From positions 110,535 through 174,534 of the forward strand of contig NZ_JADQAI010000007.1 in NCBI RefSeq assembly GCF_022129235.1: 64,000 nt of DNA. Reading direction: 5' to 3'. This DNA comes from Psychrobacter sp. Ps6 (GTDB lineage Bacteria > Pseudomonadota > Gammaproteobacteria > Pseudomonadales > Moraxellaceae). Below the pieces are notes generated by a model. It did no database searches and was not told where the DNA came from. It worked only from the letters and a program-made list of their open reading frames with translations. The translations under genes were made by a program, and so were the position numbers. Below, in pieces: positions 27,504 to 37,440 of the stretch. Every line of letters starts with the position of its first letter. Position 1 is the stretch's first letter.

Positions 27504-29129
27504 ATGCTTGATATTACCACTACAAAACAGGCGATCAAAAGTCGCCTGACACGTAAAAAGCCGCAAATGGACAAGCTGGCCGATTATGAGGTGCTGATCA
27601 TTGGTGCAGGTATTGCTGGTATTGGTATGGCCTGCCGTTTACAGCAACTAAACGGTAAAAATTTATTTGGTCATAAAGGTGCAAAAAAGCAAAGGCAGAA
27701 CAAATCAGTTAATAACAAAAGAGGCTCGCAGCGCTTTGCCATATTGGAAAAGCGTGCTGATTTGGGTGGGACTTGGGATTTATTTACCTATCCTGGTATT
27801 CGCTCTGATTCTGATGCCTTAACCTTTGGCTATAACTTTAGACCGTGGCTAGATTATAGAATGCTGGCAGCAGGTGGTGATATTAAGCGTTATATCGCTG
27901 ATACGGCGCGTGAGTTTGGTATTACGGAACACATTCGCTATGAGCATGAAGTCCAGCAAATATCATGGTCGAGCATGGATCAGTTATGGACAGCAACCAT
28001 AAAAAATCATGCCAGCGGAGAGGTATTCGTTAAGACGGCAAAGTTTATCGTCGGTGCTACGGGTTACTATGACTATGAGCAAGGCTATCGACCTCATTTT
28101 GATGGAGAAGACGACTTCCGTGGTCGTATCGTCCATCCGCAGCATTGGGATGATTTAGACTATAACGACAAAAAAGTGGTCATCATTGGGAGTGGTGCCA
28201 CCGCAATGACGCTATTACCGGCGTTAGTGGATGAAGATAGTGAGCAGTGTGCGCGCCATGTCACGATGCTACAGCGGACGCCCACTTATGTGGCAAGCGT
28301 ACCGGGTGATGATCATGCTATCGACTGGCTATCGGGCAAGTTCTCTCCTTTATCAAAGGAGCAGGCCTATACGGTACTACGTGCGCGCAATGTGTTACGG
28401 CAGCAGGGGCTGTATAAATTAGCTACTCACGCGCCGAAGCTGATGAAAGTCGTCCTAAAAGGCGGCGTGACAAAAGAGTTAAAAGGTAGCGGAGTTGATA
28501 TCGAGCACTTTATGCCCGATTATAATCCTTGGGATCAACGCGTATGCGCTGTACCAGACAGTGATTTGTTTAAATCTTTGCACGGTAAACGTGCAGCAGT
28601 GGTGACCGATCAGATCAAGCGCTTCACCAAGACAGGTATCATGCTGCAATCAGGCGCGCATCTTGACGCTGATATCATCGTCACAGCAACGGGATTGAAG
28701 CTGCAAATGCTAGGCGGGGCAGCGGTATATATCGACGGGCAGGCTATTGATATCGGCACGCGCATGACTTATAAAGCAGTCATGATCGAAGGCGTGCCTA
28801 ACATGGCTGCACTATTTGGCTACACTAACGCTTCATGGACGCTAAAGATTGATTTAGCCTGTCAGTATTTGGTTCGGCTACTGAGTTATATGCACAAAAA
28901 CCGCTACCAAGTCGCGCTGCCACAGGCACAGACGGTGAATGCTACCGCCCATGCCCAAGCAGATACAGTGATGGGCTCGCTATCGTCTGGATATGTCAAG
29001 CGTGCCAAAGACAGACTGCCGAAACAAGGCGACCGCTACCCATGGTACGTGACCAACAACTATCTAAGCGACCGTGTCATGCTTAAATACCGCAAAATAA
29101 AAGACGACTGGTTGCGGTTTAGTCGTTAG
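27504..29129 (+). CDS. Flavin-dependent monooxygenase, Baeyer-Villiger type
   Basis: A 541-residue FAD/NADPH enzyme. FAD site GAGIAG (34-39), an ATG-type GATGYY near 184, the Baeyer-Villiger fingerprint FxGxxxHxxxWD at residues 205-216, and an NADPH site GSGATA (229-234) appear in order. Related enzymes oxidise ketones to esters or hydroxylate alkanes and aromatics; the substrate here is unknown. Residues 50-77 are a basic Asn/Lys/Gln-rich insert inside the first Rossmann fold, between its first helix and second strand. AAGGATGAG precedes the ATG. No alcohol dehydrogenase or esterase partner is adjacent. Confidence 0.88.
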   Translation: MLDITTTKQAIKSRLTRKKPQMDKLADYEVLIIGAGIAGIGMACRLQQLNGKNLFGHKGAKKQRQNKSVNNKRGSQRFAILEKRADLGGTWDLFTYPGIRSDSDALTFGYNFRPWLDYRMLAAGGDIKRYIADTAREFGITEHIRYEHEVQQISWSSMDQLWTATIKNHASGEVFVKTAKFIVGATGYYDYEQGYRPHFDGEDDFRGRIVHPQHWDDLDYNDKKVVIIGSGATAMTLLPALVDEDSEQCARHVTMLQRTPTYVASVPGDDHAIDWLSGKFSPLSKEQAYTVLRARNVLRQQGLYKLATHAPKLMKVVLKGGVTKELKGSGVDIEHFMPDYNPWDQRVCAVPDSDLFKSLHGKRAAVVTDQIKRFTKTGIMLQSGAHLDADIIVTATGLKLQMLGGAAVYIDGQAIDIGTRMTYKAVMIEGVPNMAALFGYTNASWTLKIDLACQYLVRLLSYMHKNRYQVALPQAQTVNATAHAQADTVMGSLSSGYVKRAKDRLPKQGDRYPWYVTNNYLSDRVMLKYRKIKDDWLRFSR

Positions 29130-29153
29130 TAGCTCGCTCATCATTGACAGTCG

Positions 29154-30101
29154 CTATTGATGCTGATTATCGATAAAGTCAGCAACTTGTTTGCTTAATA
29201 TCTGCCATAAGGTTTCTTGGGCGCTTTTGCTGCCCCACGCATTGTGCGGGCTAAATATGACGCGCGGATGATCGCTGAGACTGAGTAATAGGTCATCGTT
29301 CGCGATGGGCTCTTGTTCGAACACGTCACTGGCATAGCCTAGAATTTGCTCGTTGTTAATCGCATCGGTCAATGCTTGGCTATCAACAACGCCGCCACGA
29401 GCGACATTGACGATGAGCGGTTGTTTGCTCATTTTTGCTAACGTGTTTTTATTAATAAGATGCTCGGTGTTCTCGTTCAGCGGACAGTGCAGGCTTATCA
29501 CATCTGCACGAGCTAATACCTCATCAAACGCCGTGTACTCATCGCTGCGAGGCGTGCGCCCTTGATGCTCCGCCCATAGAACTGTCATACCAAATGCGCG
29601 TGCGATTTCGGTTACACGCTTGCCAATGGTGCCAATACCAATGATACCTAGCGTCTTATCTTCCAAATCTATCAGGGGAATATCCAGCAGACAAAAATTT
29701 CCGTTTGCTAGCCATGTGCCATCAGCGACTTTTTGGTGATAATGAATACCGGCACGCATGGCGGTTAGCATTAACATAAAAGTATGCTCAGGCACACTTT
29801 TTACCGCATAACCTGCGACATTATAAAGTGCTACGCCATGCTTATCGCAAGCAACTTGATCAACGTTATTCATGCCAGTGGCAGTCAGTTGAATCAATTT
29901 TAGCTTAGGTAGACCAGCGATTACTTCTGCGCCAATTTGCACTTTATTGGTGATGATAATATCGGCATCTTTACAGCGCTCAATGATGAGGTCTGTGTCT
30001 TTTGGTGTGTCGTTATAAGTGATGTAATCGCTTACGCCTTCTGGTGCGGGTAAGTCAATACCATCAGAAAAAGTGCCTTTATCCAAAAAAACGGCTTGCA
30101 T
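29154..30101 (-). CDS. D-2-hydroxyacid dehydrogenase
   Basis: A 315-residue NAD(P)-dependent dehydrogenase of the D-isomer family, closest in appearance to hydroxypyruvate/glycerate dehydrogenase (HprA-like). Nucleotide motif GIGTIG (155-160). Catalytic residues Arg235 (NVARGGVVD), Glu264 (DVFEQEP) and His286 (FSPHNAWGS) are present. The substrate-loop phrase NVAGYAVKSVPEHTF is typical. It is monocistronic, divergent from rapA. Confidence 0.88.
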   Translation of the reverse strand: MQAVFLDKGTFSDGIDLPAPEGVSDYITYNDTPKDTDLIIERCKDADIIITNKVQIGAEVIAGLPKLKLIQLTATGMNNVDQVACDKHGVALYNVAGYAVKSVPEHTFMLMLTAMRAGIHYHQKVADGTWLANGNFCLLDIPLIDLEDKTLGIIGIGTIGKRVTEIARAFGMTVLWAEHQGRTPRSDEYTAFDEVLARADVISLHCPLNENTEHLINKNTLAKMSKQPLIVNVARGGVVDSQALTDAINNEQILGYASDVFEQEPIANDDLLLSLSDHPRVIFSPHNAWGSKSAQETLWQILSKQVADFIDNQHQ

Positions 30102-30551
30102 TATGATTCCTTATTTATTGTTGTCCTATAGATGGTAATAGTTGTCAAATGAATGGTTATCGACTTAATGTAGCACGTTGGCGTTTTTAGTCAAAAACGA
30201 ATCCATTAAATATTGGCTAAGTTGGTATAAGCGCCTCTTGGTTAAGTCGGCATAAGTGCCTAAGAAACAAAGTAATTTATATCATGAGTGGATTTACTTA
30301 GCATGATTGGGCCCATAGACCTTATAAAGTCATGGGTATCATAAGCCACCTCTTGAAAATTGAACTTAACGCACTCATCTAGCCGCTAACGTTATATAAT
30401 AGTACGGCTTGGCTGCTGGTTTCGGTTTTACTAAGATTATGACACTACGTTTGCATCTATTAACAATTTGCCTCATTTTTAACCTGACTGCTATCACAAG
30501 CCACCATTGCTATCTAATTTTTAATTATCTGAGTACAAAAGACATCGCCTT
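30102..30551. other. Divergent intergenic region upstream of rapA
   Basis: About 450 bp. It contains an imperfect 25-bp tandem duplication (30213-30262). No RNA gene or strong promoter could be identified with confidence. Confidence 0.4.
30213..30262. repeat. Imperfect 25-bp tandem duplication
   Basis: Two adjacent 25-bp units agree at 20 positions; four of the five differences are C/T changes. Non-coding. Confidence 0.6.
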
Positions 30552-33440
30552 ATGACTATCTCTATTGCTTCATTGCACAGTACTGAATTCGCCGTTGGCC
30601 AACGTTATTTATCTGATACGGAGTCTGAGCTTGGCTTAGGTGTGGTTATCGATGTCGATGATCGATGTGTGCATATTTTATTTCCACAAAGTGAAGAGAC
30701 GCGCGTCTACGCAAAAAACTCTGCGCCATTATCGCGCGTGGTGTTTAAGGTCGGCGATACTATCTATGACCAAGATGGCAAAAGCTATACGGTCAATGCC
30801 GTCGATGAAGTCATGGGCGTGCTCAAATATGGCGTCGATGAGCACGAGCGCGGCATCATGGAGACGCGCCTTGCGGCCAATATCACGCTAGCCAAGCCGC
30901 TTGAGCGTTTGCTTGCTGGTCGTATCGAGCGCGGCGATTGGTATGAGCTGCGCCAAGATATCTTACGTATGCAATCAGCGTTGGCAGGCCATCCACTGAA
31001 AGGTCTGATGGGAGCGCGTGTCGATATTATCGAGCATCAGCTCTATATCGCGCATGAAGTCGGTAAGCGTATCGCGCCGCGTGTGCTATTGGCTGATGAG
31101 GTTGGCCTTGGTAAAACCATCGAAGCGGGCATGATTATCCATCAGCAGCTGCTAACGGGTAAAGCTGAGCGCGTTTTGATTTTGGTGCCAGATAGCTTGC
31201 AGTATCAATGGATGATTGAGCTACGTCGTCGCTTTAATCTGAATTTTGCGCTATTTGACTTGGTACGTACGGCTGCGATTAAAGAACATGATCCTGAGCA
31301 AAACGTCTTTGCCACTGAGCAATGTATCATTGCGGGTATGGACTTGTTGATTGACCATCCAGATTTGTATGATCAAGCGATGGAGGCAGGATTTGATCTA
31401 TTGGTCGTGGACGAAGCGCATCATCTGCATTGGGACGAAGCGCAAGGCGGCAATGATAAATACGATCTGGTGGCAGACTTTGCAGAAGAGACGCCAGGCG
31501 TGATGCTACTGACAGCAACGCCAGAGCAGCTTGGCGCGCAAAGTCATTTTGCCCGTTTGCGTCTGCTTGATCCAGATCGCTTCGATGATCTAGATGAGTT
31601 CATCGATGGTCAAGAAGCGTTTGCAGAGACAGCAGCAGTCGCTGGTGTATTAATAGAAGACAAGCCGCTCAATGACGGTCAAATCGCTGCTCTTAGTAGC
31701 TTGTTAGACATCAGTATGGATGAGCTTTCCACGATCAATGAAGACGACAAACTGCGCACCTATGCGCTCAACGAGCTATTAGATCGTCACGGTACCGGTC
31801 GTATTTTGTTCCGCAATACGCGTGAGAGTGTGAAAGGGTTCTATGGTCGTAGCAGCCAGCCGCACCCACTGCCACTCCCTGACGCATGGAAAGACAGCTA
31901 TCAAACCAATGGCAAATTGCGTGAGCAGCTATGGGGCGAAGAAAACCAACCAGATGGTGGCTGGCTAGAAGACGACCCACGTGTCTCTTGGTTGGTTGAA
32001 ATCTTGCGCGGTGAGCTTAAGCAGCAGAAAGTACTATTAATCGCTCGTAGTGGTGCGACGGTAGAGAGTTTAGAAGCTGTATTGCGTCTGCATGCAGGTA
32101 TCAAAACCGCTATCTTTACTGAGCAAATGACCCTGCTTGAGCGTGACCAAGCGGCAGCATTTTTTGCGGATAGCGAAGGCGCACAGATACTACTGTGTTC
32201 AGAGATTGGCTCAGAAGGTCGTAACTTCCAGTTTGCAAGCCAGCTGATCTTATGGGATTTACCGGCCAATCCAGATACCTTGGAGCAGCGTATCGGTCGC
32301 CTAGATCGTATCGGTCAGACGCAGCAAATCATGCTGCATGTCCCTTACGTGCAGGGCACGGCGCAAGAGCGTCTATATCATTGGTATAACGATGCGCTGA
32401 ACATGTTCAACCAGATATCGCCAACGGCACAAAGCGTGCAAGAGCAATATATTCAAGAGCTCAAGCCAATGCTAGAAGGCGCGGATACTGCTGAAAACAA
32501 TGTCATCCTACAAGACGTCATTGATGAGGCGTTACAGACACGATTGGGGCTAGAAGCACAGCTGCAATCGGGCCGTGATCGTCTGCTAGAGTACAACTCA
32601 TGCCGTCCGCGTGTCGCTGGTCGTATCGCTGATGCCATGCGTGACTTTGATGGCAATAACTTGCTGCCGCATTTTATCGAGCGTTTCTTTGCGTCTGCCA
32701 ATATTGACCATAATATCCAGCGTGATGGCTCGTGGGTTATTGCACCGATCGATAGCACTGAGATCAGCGACTATATCGATGGCTTGCCGCTTGGTGATGA
32801 AGACGGTATGACGTTGACCTTTGAGCGTGAGCAAGCGCTCCAACGTGAAGACATCGAATTTATCACGCACGAGCATCCATTGATGCGTGCCATCTATGAG
32901 CTTGCTAGTACCAGTACCTTTGGTAATACGACCGTTGCTATGCTAAAAAGTGCCGCCGTCCCACAAGGTATGGTACTGCTAGAGGTGAACTTCCGTGTTG
33001 AAGCCATCGCACCAAAAGTGCTTAATCTACCAGCGACATTGACCACGCAAAATATTCGTGTCTTTATCAGTGAGCAGGGCAGTGACTTATCGGCTCGTAT
33101 CAGCGCTGATATGATTATGCCACATGTGGAACGTTTGGATAAAAACCGTGCTCGCCAAGTGATTAAAGTGCGCGGCGATGTGATAGAGCAGCGTTATTAC
33201 GAAGCCGAAGACATCGCCCGTCAGCAAATCGCTGAGATTGGTGAGCAAGCAAGCGCGCGCTTTAGCCAGCAGTGGTCACGCGAGATCAAACGTCTCAAGC
33301 ACTTGCAAACCATCAATCCAAACGTACGCCCTGAAGAAATTGAACGCTTAGAGCAGCTCAAGGCTCAAGGAGAGCAAGCGCTTGGTAATTTATCGCTAGT
33401 GCCGGACTCTATTCGCGTACTGGTCGCAGTGAAGCCATAA
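30552..33440 (+). CDS. rapA: RapA, RNA polymerase recycling ATPase
   Basis: A 962-residue Swi2/Snf2 protein that binds RNA polymerase and helps it recycle after termination. It has N-terminal Tudor-like domains (about 1-110), then an SF2 core: ADEVGLGKTIEAGM (motif I), VVDEAHHLHWD (motif II, DEAH), LLTATPEQ (motif III), and in the second lobe CSEIGSEGRNFQFA and EQRIGRLDRIGQ. The C-terminal RapA_C region completes it. Length is typical. It ends at an intrinsic terminator. Confidence 0.97.
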   Translation: MTISIASLHSTEFAVGQRYLSDTESELGLGVVIDVDDRCVHILFPQSEETRVYAKNSAPLSRVVFKVGDTIYDQDGKSYTVNAVDEVMGVLKYGVDEHERGIMETRLAANITLAKPLERLLAGRIERGDWYELRQDILRMQSALAGHPLKGLMGARVDIIEHQLYIAHEVGKRIAPRVLLADEVGLGKTIEAGMIIHQQLLTGKAERVLILVPDSLQYQWMIELRRRFNLNFALFDLVRTAAIKEHDPEQNVFATEQCIIAGMDLLIDHPDLYDQAMEAGFDLLVVDEAHHLHWDEAQGGNDKYDLVADFAEETPGVMLLTATPEQLGAQSHFARLRLLDPDRFDDLDEFIDGQEAFAETAAVAGVLIEDKPLNDGQIAALSSLLDISMDELSTINEDDKLRTYALNELLDRHGTGRILFRNTRESVKGFYGRSSQPHPLPLPDAWKDSYQTNGKLREQLWGEENQPDGGWLEDDPRVSWLVEILRGELKQQKVLLIARSGATVESLEAVLRLHAGIKTAIFTEQMTLLERDQAAAFFADSEGAQILLCSEIGSEGRNFQFASQLILWDLPANPDTLEQRIGRLDRIGQTQQIMLHVPYVQGTAQERLYHWYNDALNMFNQISPTAQSVQEQYIQELKPMLEGADTAENNVILQDVIDEALQTRLGLEAQLQSGRDRLLEYNSCRPRVAGRIADAMRDFDGNNLLPHFIERFFASANIDHNIQRDGSWVIAPIDSTEISDYIDGLPLGDEDGMTLTFEREQALQREDIEFITHEHPLMRAIYELASTSTFGNTTVAMLKSAAVPQGMVLLEVNFRVEAIAPKVLNLPATLTTQNIRVFISEQGSDLSARISADMIMPHVERLDKNRARQVIKVRGDVIEQRYYEAEDIARQQIAEIGEQASARFSQQWSREIKRLKHLQTINPNVRPEEIERLEQLKAQGEQALGNLSLVPDSIRVLVAVKP

Positions 33441-33457
33441 ACTTTTAGATGATTGTC

Positions 33458-33491
33458 AAAAACGAGATGTTGTTAGACATCTCGTTTTTTT
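33458..33491 (+). terminator. Terminator after rapA
   Basis: A 13-bp perfect stem (AAAAACGAGATGT and its complement, loop TGTTAG) followed by a T run. Confidence 0.93.
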
Positions 33492-33814
33492 ATGAATTAG
33501 ATTGCTTGAATCAATGTATTAAGTGCGATTTGTCTCGTACAAATAGTTAAGCAATACTTATGAGTAAGCTGACAGTAACTAGTCAAAGCCAACAATATTG
33601 GGTAAGATGTTTACCTTTTCTATCGAAAATGAACAGATAGCCATGGCCTGATGAGCTATGGCTGTGTGTTTGTTCTAAAGTCTCCCTTGTGTATTTCCGC
33701 AAGCGATCTCATATTATTTTAAATTCAAGCGCAGCGTCTATATGGCATCGAGATTATAAGATGCATATGTTCGGATGCTAAGCATGTTTGATAAAAATAA
33801 GGAAACATATTGTC
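33492..33814. other. Intergenic region, rapA / tesB
   Basis: About 320 bp with no recognised gene. It presumably holds the tesB promoter. Confidence 0.35.
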
Positions 33815-34717
33815 ATGTCCGATAATTCACAACTGATTGATGAGCTGCTGGCTACAATCGCGCTTATTGAGGTTACCCCCGATGTCTTTGAGGGTAAGAG
33901 CCATGATTATGTGGGCAGTCGTATATTTGGTGGGCAGGTACTGGCCCAAGCGATCATGGCAGCAGCGCATACATTAGATCAAGACAAGCCTTGTCATTCG
34001 TTGCATGGGTATTTTTTGCGCGGTGGTGATATCAATCAACCAGTGATATATCAAGTGCGCCGTCTGCGTGATGGTCGCAGTCTATCTGCCCGTGAAGTGA
34101 CGGCTATTCAGTACAAAGAAGTGCGTGGTAAGCCGCCGATTGAACAGGTGATATTTTCAATGATTGCCTCGTTTTCGCCAATGGAGGATGGTCTTGCGTA
34201 TCAAGAAGATATGCCTGTCTATCCGCCGCCAGAAGATCTATTGACAGAGCAAGATTTAAAAGAAGAATACGTGGGCAAAGTACCAGATGCGCTCAAAGCA
34301 CGGTTTATGCGCCGCCGTCATGTTGAGATAAAACCTGTCAAGCCGCGCAATCCGATCAATCCAGAACCAATGAAACCTAAGCAAGCCAACTGGCTACGCA
34401 TCCATAAGCTCGGCAATCAGCCCATTGCTATTCAGCAGGCGCTTTTGGCGTTTTCTTCTGATTTTTACTTGGTCGGTACAGGGCTGATGTCACATGGCGT
34501 GAGCTTTATGACCAGTGGATTACAAGCTGCTAGTATTGATCACTCTATGCATTTTCACCGTGAGTTTGATTTAAATGACTGGCTGCTCTATGATATGTGG
34601 AGTGATACCACGTCCAACGCGAAAGGGCTGAACCATGGTCAGTTTTGGCAAGATGGCAAACTGGTCGCCACCGTGCAGCAAGAAGGCCTGATGCGCTTGC
34701 GTGTGCCGAAGTCTTAA
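33815..34717 (+). CDS. tesB: Acyl-CoA thioesterase II
   Basis: A 300-residue double-hotdog thioesterase that hydrolyses medium- and long-chain acyl-CoA. RIFGGQVLAQAIMAA and HSLHGYFLRGGD are TesB phrases. The Asp of the C-terminal hotdog (SIDHSMHFHREFDLNDWLLYDMWSD region) matches the catalytic triad region. The start is the ATG at 33815 (MSDNSQ) with AAGGA 10 nt upstream; a TTG nine codons earlier is less likely. It converges with mutY. Confidence 0.94.
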   Translation: MSDNSQLIDELLATIALIEVTPDVFEGKSHDYVGSRIFGGQVLAQAIMAAAHTLDQDKPCHSLHGYFLRGGDINQPVIYQVRRLRDGRSLSAREVTAIQYKEVRGKPPIEQVIFSMIASFSPMEDGLAYQEDMPVYPPPEDLLTEQDLKEEYVGKVPDALKARFMRRRHVEIKPVKPRNPINPEPMKPKQANWLRIHKLGNQPIAIQQALLAFSSDFYLVGTGLMSHGVSFMTSGLQAASIDHSMHFHREFDLNDWLLYDMWSDTTSNAKGLNHGQFWQDGKLVATVQQEGLMRLRVPKS

Positions 34718-34879
34718 AATCTAGTCTTAGAATTTAGCCTAAAAATCTTGTCTTAACATTTAGACGGATATTGGAGAACCTTGATTGATAAAAAGTTCTA
34801 AGCCCTACCTTTAAAGATACTTTAAAAATAGCGCTTAGCGTTTTATATTAATATCAATGTCTAATTATCGCTTCTAGAT

Positions 34880-36118
34880 TTACCGCTCAATAATCTTTTC
34901 CATCGCGCGAGGCAGACCCAAACTGTCTCGCGCTGTTTGTTCTGTTAGCCATTTAAAATCAATCTCGGCTGCTGCTAGTTTCTTGTTGAGTGCTAGTATT
35001 TGCGCGTTATCGACGGTTAATTTACGCGGTGTTAAATACCAATGGAAATGCGTCAATGAGTGCTTAATAGGGGCGTCATCTAATAATGTATTGCTAACTG
35101 ATTCGGTTACCAGTTCATTCTTTATTAGCCATTCATTGATAATTTGCTCAGCTGTGGTAAATTCTGCCTCGTATACTTTTTCATTACTGCGTATATCACC
35201 TGATGGCTTACCCTCGTCATTTTCTGATTTTTTAGTAGCAGTCTTACCATTCGCTTTACCGTCGACTTTTTCGACAAACTGTAATGGTAAGCTCCATAAC
35301 CCACCCCAGATACCATTGTCAGGGCGTTGTAGCCATAGTATCTCACCGTCTACGCTTTCTATCAGCAACGCATCGCTAAACTTACTCGGTTTGGGCTGTT
35401 TTTTTGCTTTGACGGGGTAATCAGTCTCGCGTCCCTGTGCATGGGCTAGGCAGTCGTCTTTTAATGGACATAACAGGCAAGCAGGCTTGCTACGGGTACA
35501 CAATGTCGCGCCCATATCCATCATGGCTTGCGCAAACAATCCTGAGTTCTCTGTCGGTGTTAGGCGTTCTGCCAATGCCCATAGCTCTTTGGTTGTAGCA
35601 GATTTAGTGATATCGCCGTCAATGGCTGCCCAGCGCGTCAATACCCGTTTGACATTGCCATCACAAATGACGCCATAACGGTGCAATCCCATCGCCATAA
35701 TCGCCCCAGCAGTTGATGGGCCAACGCCAGAAATCGCCTCCCAACCTGCGAGCGTCTGCGGAAACTCGCCTGTCTCATCAATCACTGCAACCAACTGCTT
35801 CGCTCCTTTATGCAAATTACGGGCGCGCGCATAGTAGCCCAGCCCTGCCCAATGCTCAGCAACCATATCCCATTCTGCTGCGGCCAGATCTTGTACGGTT
35901 GGAAAGGGGTCCATAAAGCGTGCAAAGTAGGGCAGTACGGTGGTAACCTGCGTTTGCTGGAGCATGACTTCAGATAACCAAACGATATAAGGATTGGGTG
36001 TATCAGTTTGATGCTGTTGCCACGGCAAGTCATGACGACCATTTTCGGCAAACCAATCGAGTAGGCGCGGAGCAAAAGAGTTTAGAGATGACTCAGGTTG
36101 AGAGAATAAAGTAGGCAA
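34880..36118 (-). CDS. mutY: MutY, adenine DNA glycosylase
   Basis: Removes adenine mispaired with 8-oxoguanine. The catalytic Glu is in WLSEVMLQQTQV, the helix-hairpin-helix in SGVGPSTAGAIMAM, and the 4Fe-4S ligands in the pattern C-x6-C-x2-C-x5-C (CTRSKPACLLCPLKDDC). A C-terminal Nudix-like 8-oxoG recognition domain follows (about 235-412), interrupted by a Lys/Gly/Asn/Glu-rich insert near residues 275-310. The 412-residue length is above the E. coli 350 mainly through this insert. Confidence 0.96.
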   Translation of the reverse strand: MPTLFSQPESSLNSFAPRLLDWFAENGRHDLPWQQHQTDTPNPYIVWLSEVMLQQTQVTTVLPYFARFMDPFPTVQDLAAAEWDMVAEHWAGLGYYARARNLHKGAKQLVAVIDETGEFPQTLAGWEAISGVGPSTAGAIMAMGLHRYGVICDGNVKRVLTRWAAIDGDITKSATTKELWALAERLTPTENSGLFAQAMMDMGATLCTRSKPACLLCPLKDDCLAHAQGRETDYPVKAKKQPKPSKFSDALLIESVDGEILWLQRPDNGIWGGLWSLPLQFVEKVDGKANGKTATKKSENDEGKPSGDIRSNEKVYEAEFTTAEQIINEWLIKNELVTESVSNTLLDDAPIKHSLTHFHWYLTPRKLTVDNAQILALNKKLAAAEIDFKWLTEQTARDSLGLPRAMEKIIER

Positions 36119-36309
36119 GAATAATCCTTGTCAATTAATAAAAAATATTAGACCATAAAAGGTTAACTAATTTATGGGGTGGGCTGACTCGCTATGCAAT
36201 GGTTTGTTATTTTTAAGGAAAAGCATTAGTTAGTTATTATGTGTTTTGCACTTTCGGTTTGATAATAAGTAAAACCAATGTTTTCATTAATGGTTTAGGA
36301 GATAGTATC

Positions 36310-37434
36310 TTGTCAGCACAAACCTTTTTCGTTTGGGATATTCATCAAATTACTTGTACACCAAGTAAAGACAGTTCGTGGGAGCAAGCAACTCAAGACT
36401 TTGAAGCTTTGCGTCATCAGCCAGTGGATACTATCAGCCCAAATATCATTGAGCTGGCAGATCGTCTCGTGGACGAAGCCAGAACCTCGGATTATTCAGA
36501 AGTCTTTTATGAAGCCTACGTAAATACAAATTTAGAGATGAAAACACATCCTAAGACCGCTTGCGTCGCCATACCCACACCTGAAGCACTGCACGGTGAA
36601 GCGCTAGATGTTATCGCCCCTTTATGTGAAGAATTAGGGCTAGTGTTTTATGACACGCGGGGTATGGCCGCCTATCCAGATGGTACGATCTATCCGCCTA
36701 ACATCGCACGAGGGATGACACTGCTAAAAGAAAAGCGGGCGCTTGCAAAACAGTCCGCCGATATTTATAAGCCAGAGGCACAGGTTCCTAGAGATAGAGA
36801 GGACTTTGAAAAAATACTGCACCCATTCATGCATGATTGTTTAGAACGTTATGGTTATCAGTGTAGTCAAGTAACAAGCGTTAAAGTTATTGACTCTCTT
36901 GAAGTCGATGGTTGTACCAAGGCCATGCCTTATGGTCATGTGCGTCTAACCGGAGGAGCGGAAGGTAAGAACGGCTATTTTAGATTAAAAATTCATGCGT
37001 ATTTTGTATCACCAGTGTTTGAAGAGATTTATGACAAAGTATCGCCGCCAACTGAACTTAGACAGCAGTTTCCTTATTTAAAGCTACATTACATTAATGT
37101 ATGCGATAGAAGCTTTACAGATAAGCAAAAACAGATTCCTGAATTTATCAATACTGAGTTTACCAGTAAACTGGATGAAGCAGATAAAATAGACAGCTAT
37201 AATCAACTTTTTTTATTACTGCATGATAGGATTGCAAGAGGGCACAGCTATGGTGAGAGTGTGGATAAACACCTTATTTTAGCCAAACTTGCGGGTCGAG
37301 AGGACTTCGATGAGTTGGTTATACAGTATCGTGATCTGATAGATAACTCACCAAACGAGTATGCTAAGAATAGAATGAATAAGCGCTGGGATAGACTTTT
37401 AGAGATTTTATCTACCGTAGAGCCATTGGAGTAA
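36310..37434 (+). CDS. Protein of unknown function, two-domain
   Basis: Not recognised. A 374-residue soluble protein with no signal peptide or membrane helix. The start is set at a TTG with TAGGAG 8 nt upstream; the frame also runs to a GTG at 36241 without a ribosome site. Residues 1-130 share a pattern with the whole of the next gene: FFVWD near the start, CVAIPTPE, then VIAPLCEELGLVFYDTRGM and YPDGTIY. Residues 130-374 form a separate charged alpha/beta region (LKIHAYFVSPVFEEIYDK, CDRSFTDKQKQIPEF). The gene lies between mutY and rbgA, as an insertion between housekeeping genes. An immunity-type or phage-related role is possible but unproven. Confidence 0.7.
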   Translation: MSAQTFFVWDIHQITCTPSKDSSWEQATQDFEALRHQPVDTISPNIIELADRLVDEARTSDYSEVFYEAYVNTNLEMKTHPKTACVAIPTPEALHGEALDVIAPLCEELGLVFYDTRGMAAYPDGTIYPPNIARGMTLLKEKRALAKQSADIYKPEAQVPRDREDFEKILHPFMHDCLERYGYQCSQVTSVKVIDSLEVDGCTKAMPYGHVRLTGGAEGKNGYFRLKIHAYFVSPVFEEIYDKVSPPTELRQQFPYLKLHYINVCDRSFTDKQKQIPEFINTEFTSKLDEADKIDSYNQLFLLLHDRIARGHSYGESVDKHLILAKLAGREDFDELVIQYRDLIDNSPNEYAKNRMNKRWDRLLEILSTVEPLE

Positions 37435-37440
37435 CCAGTT

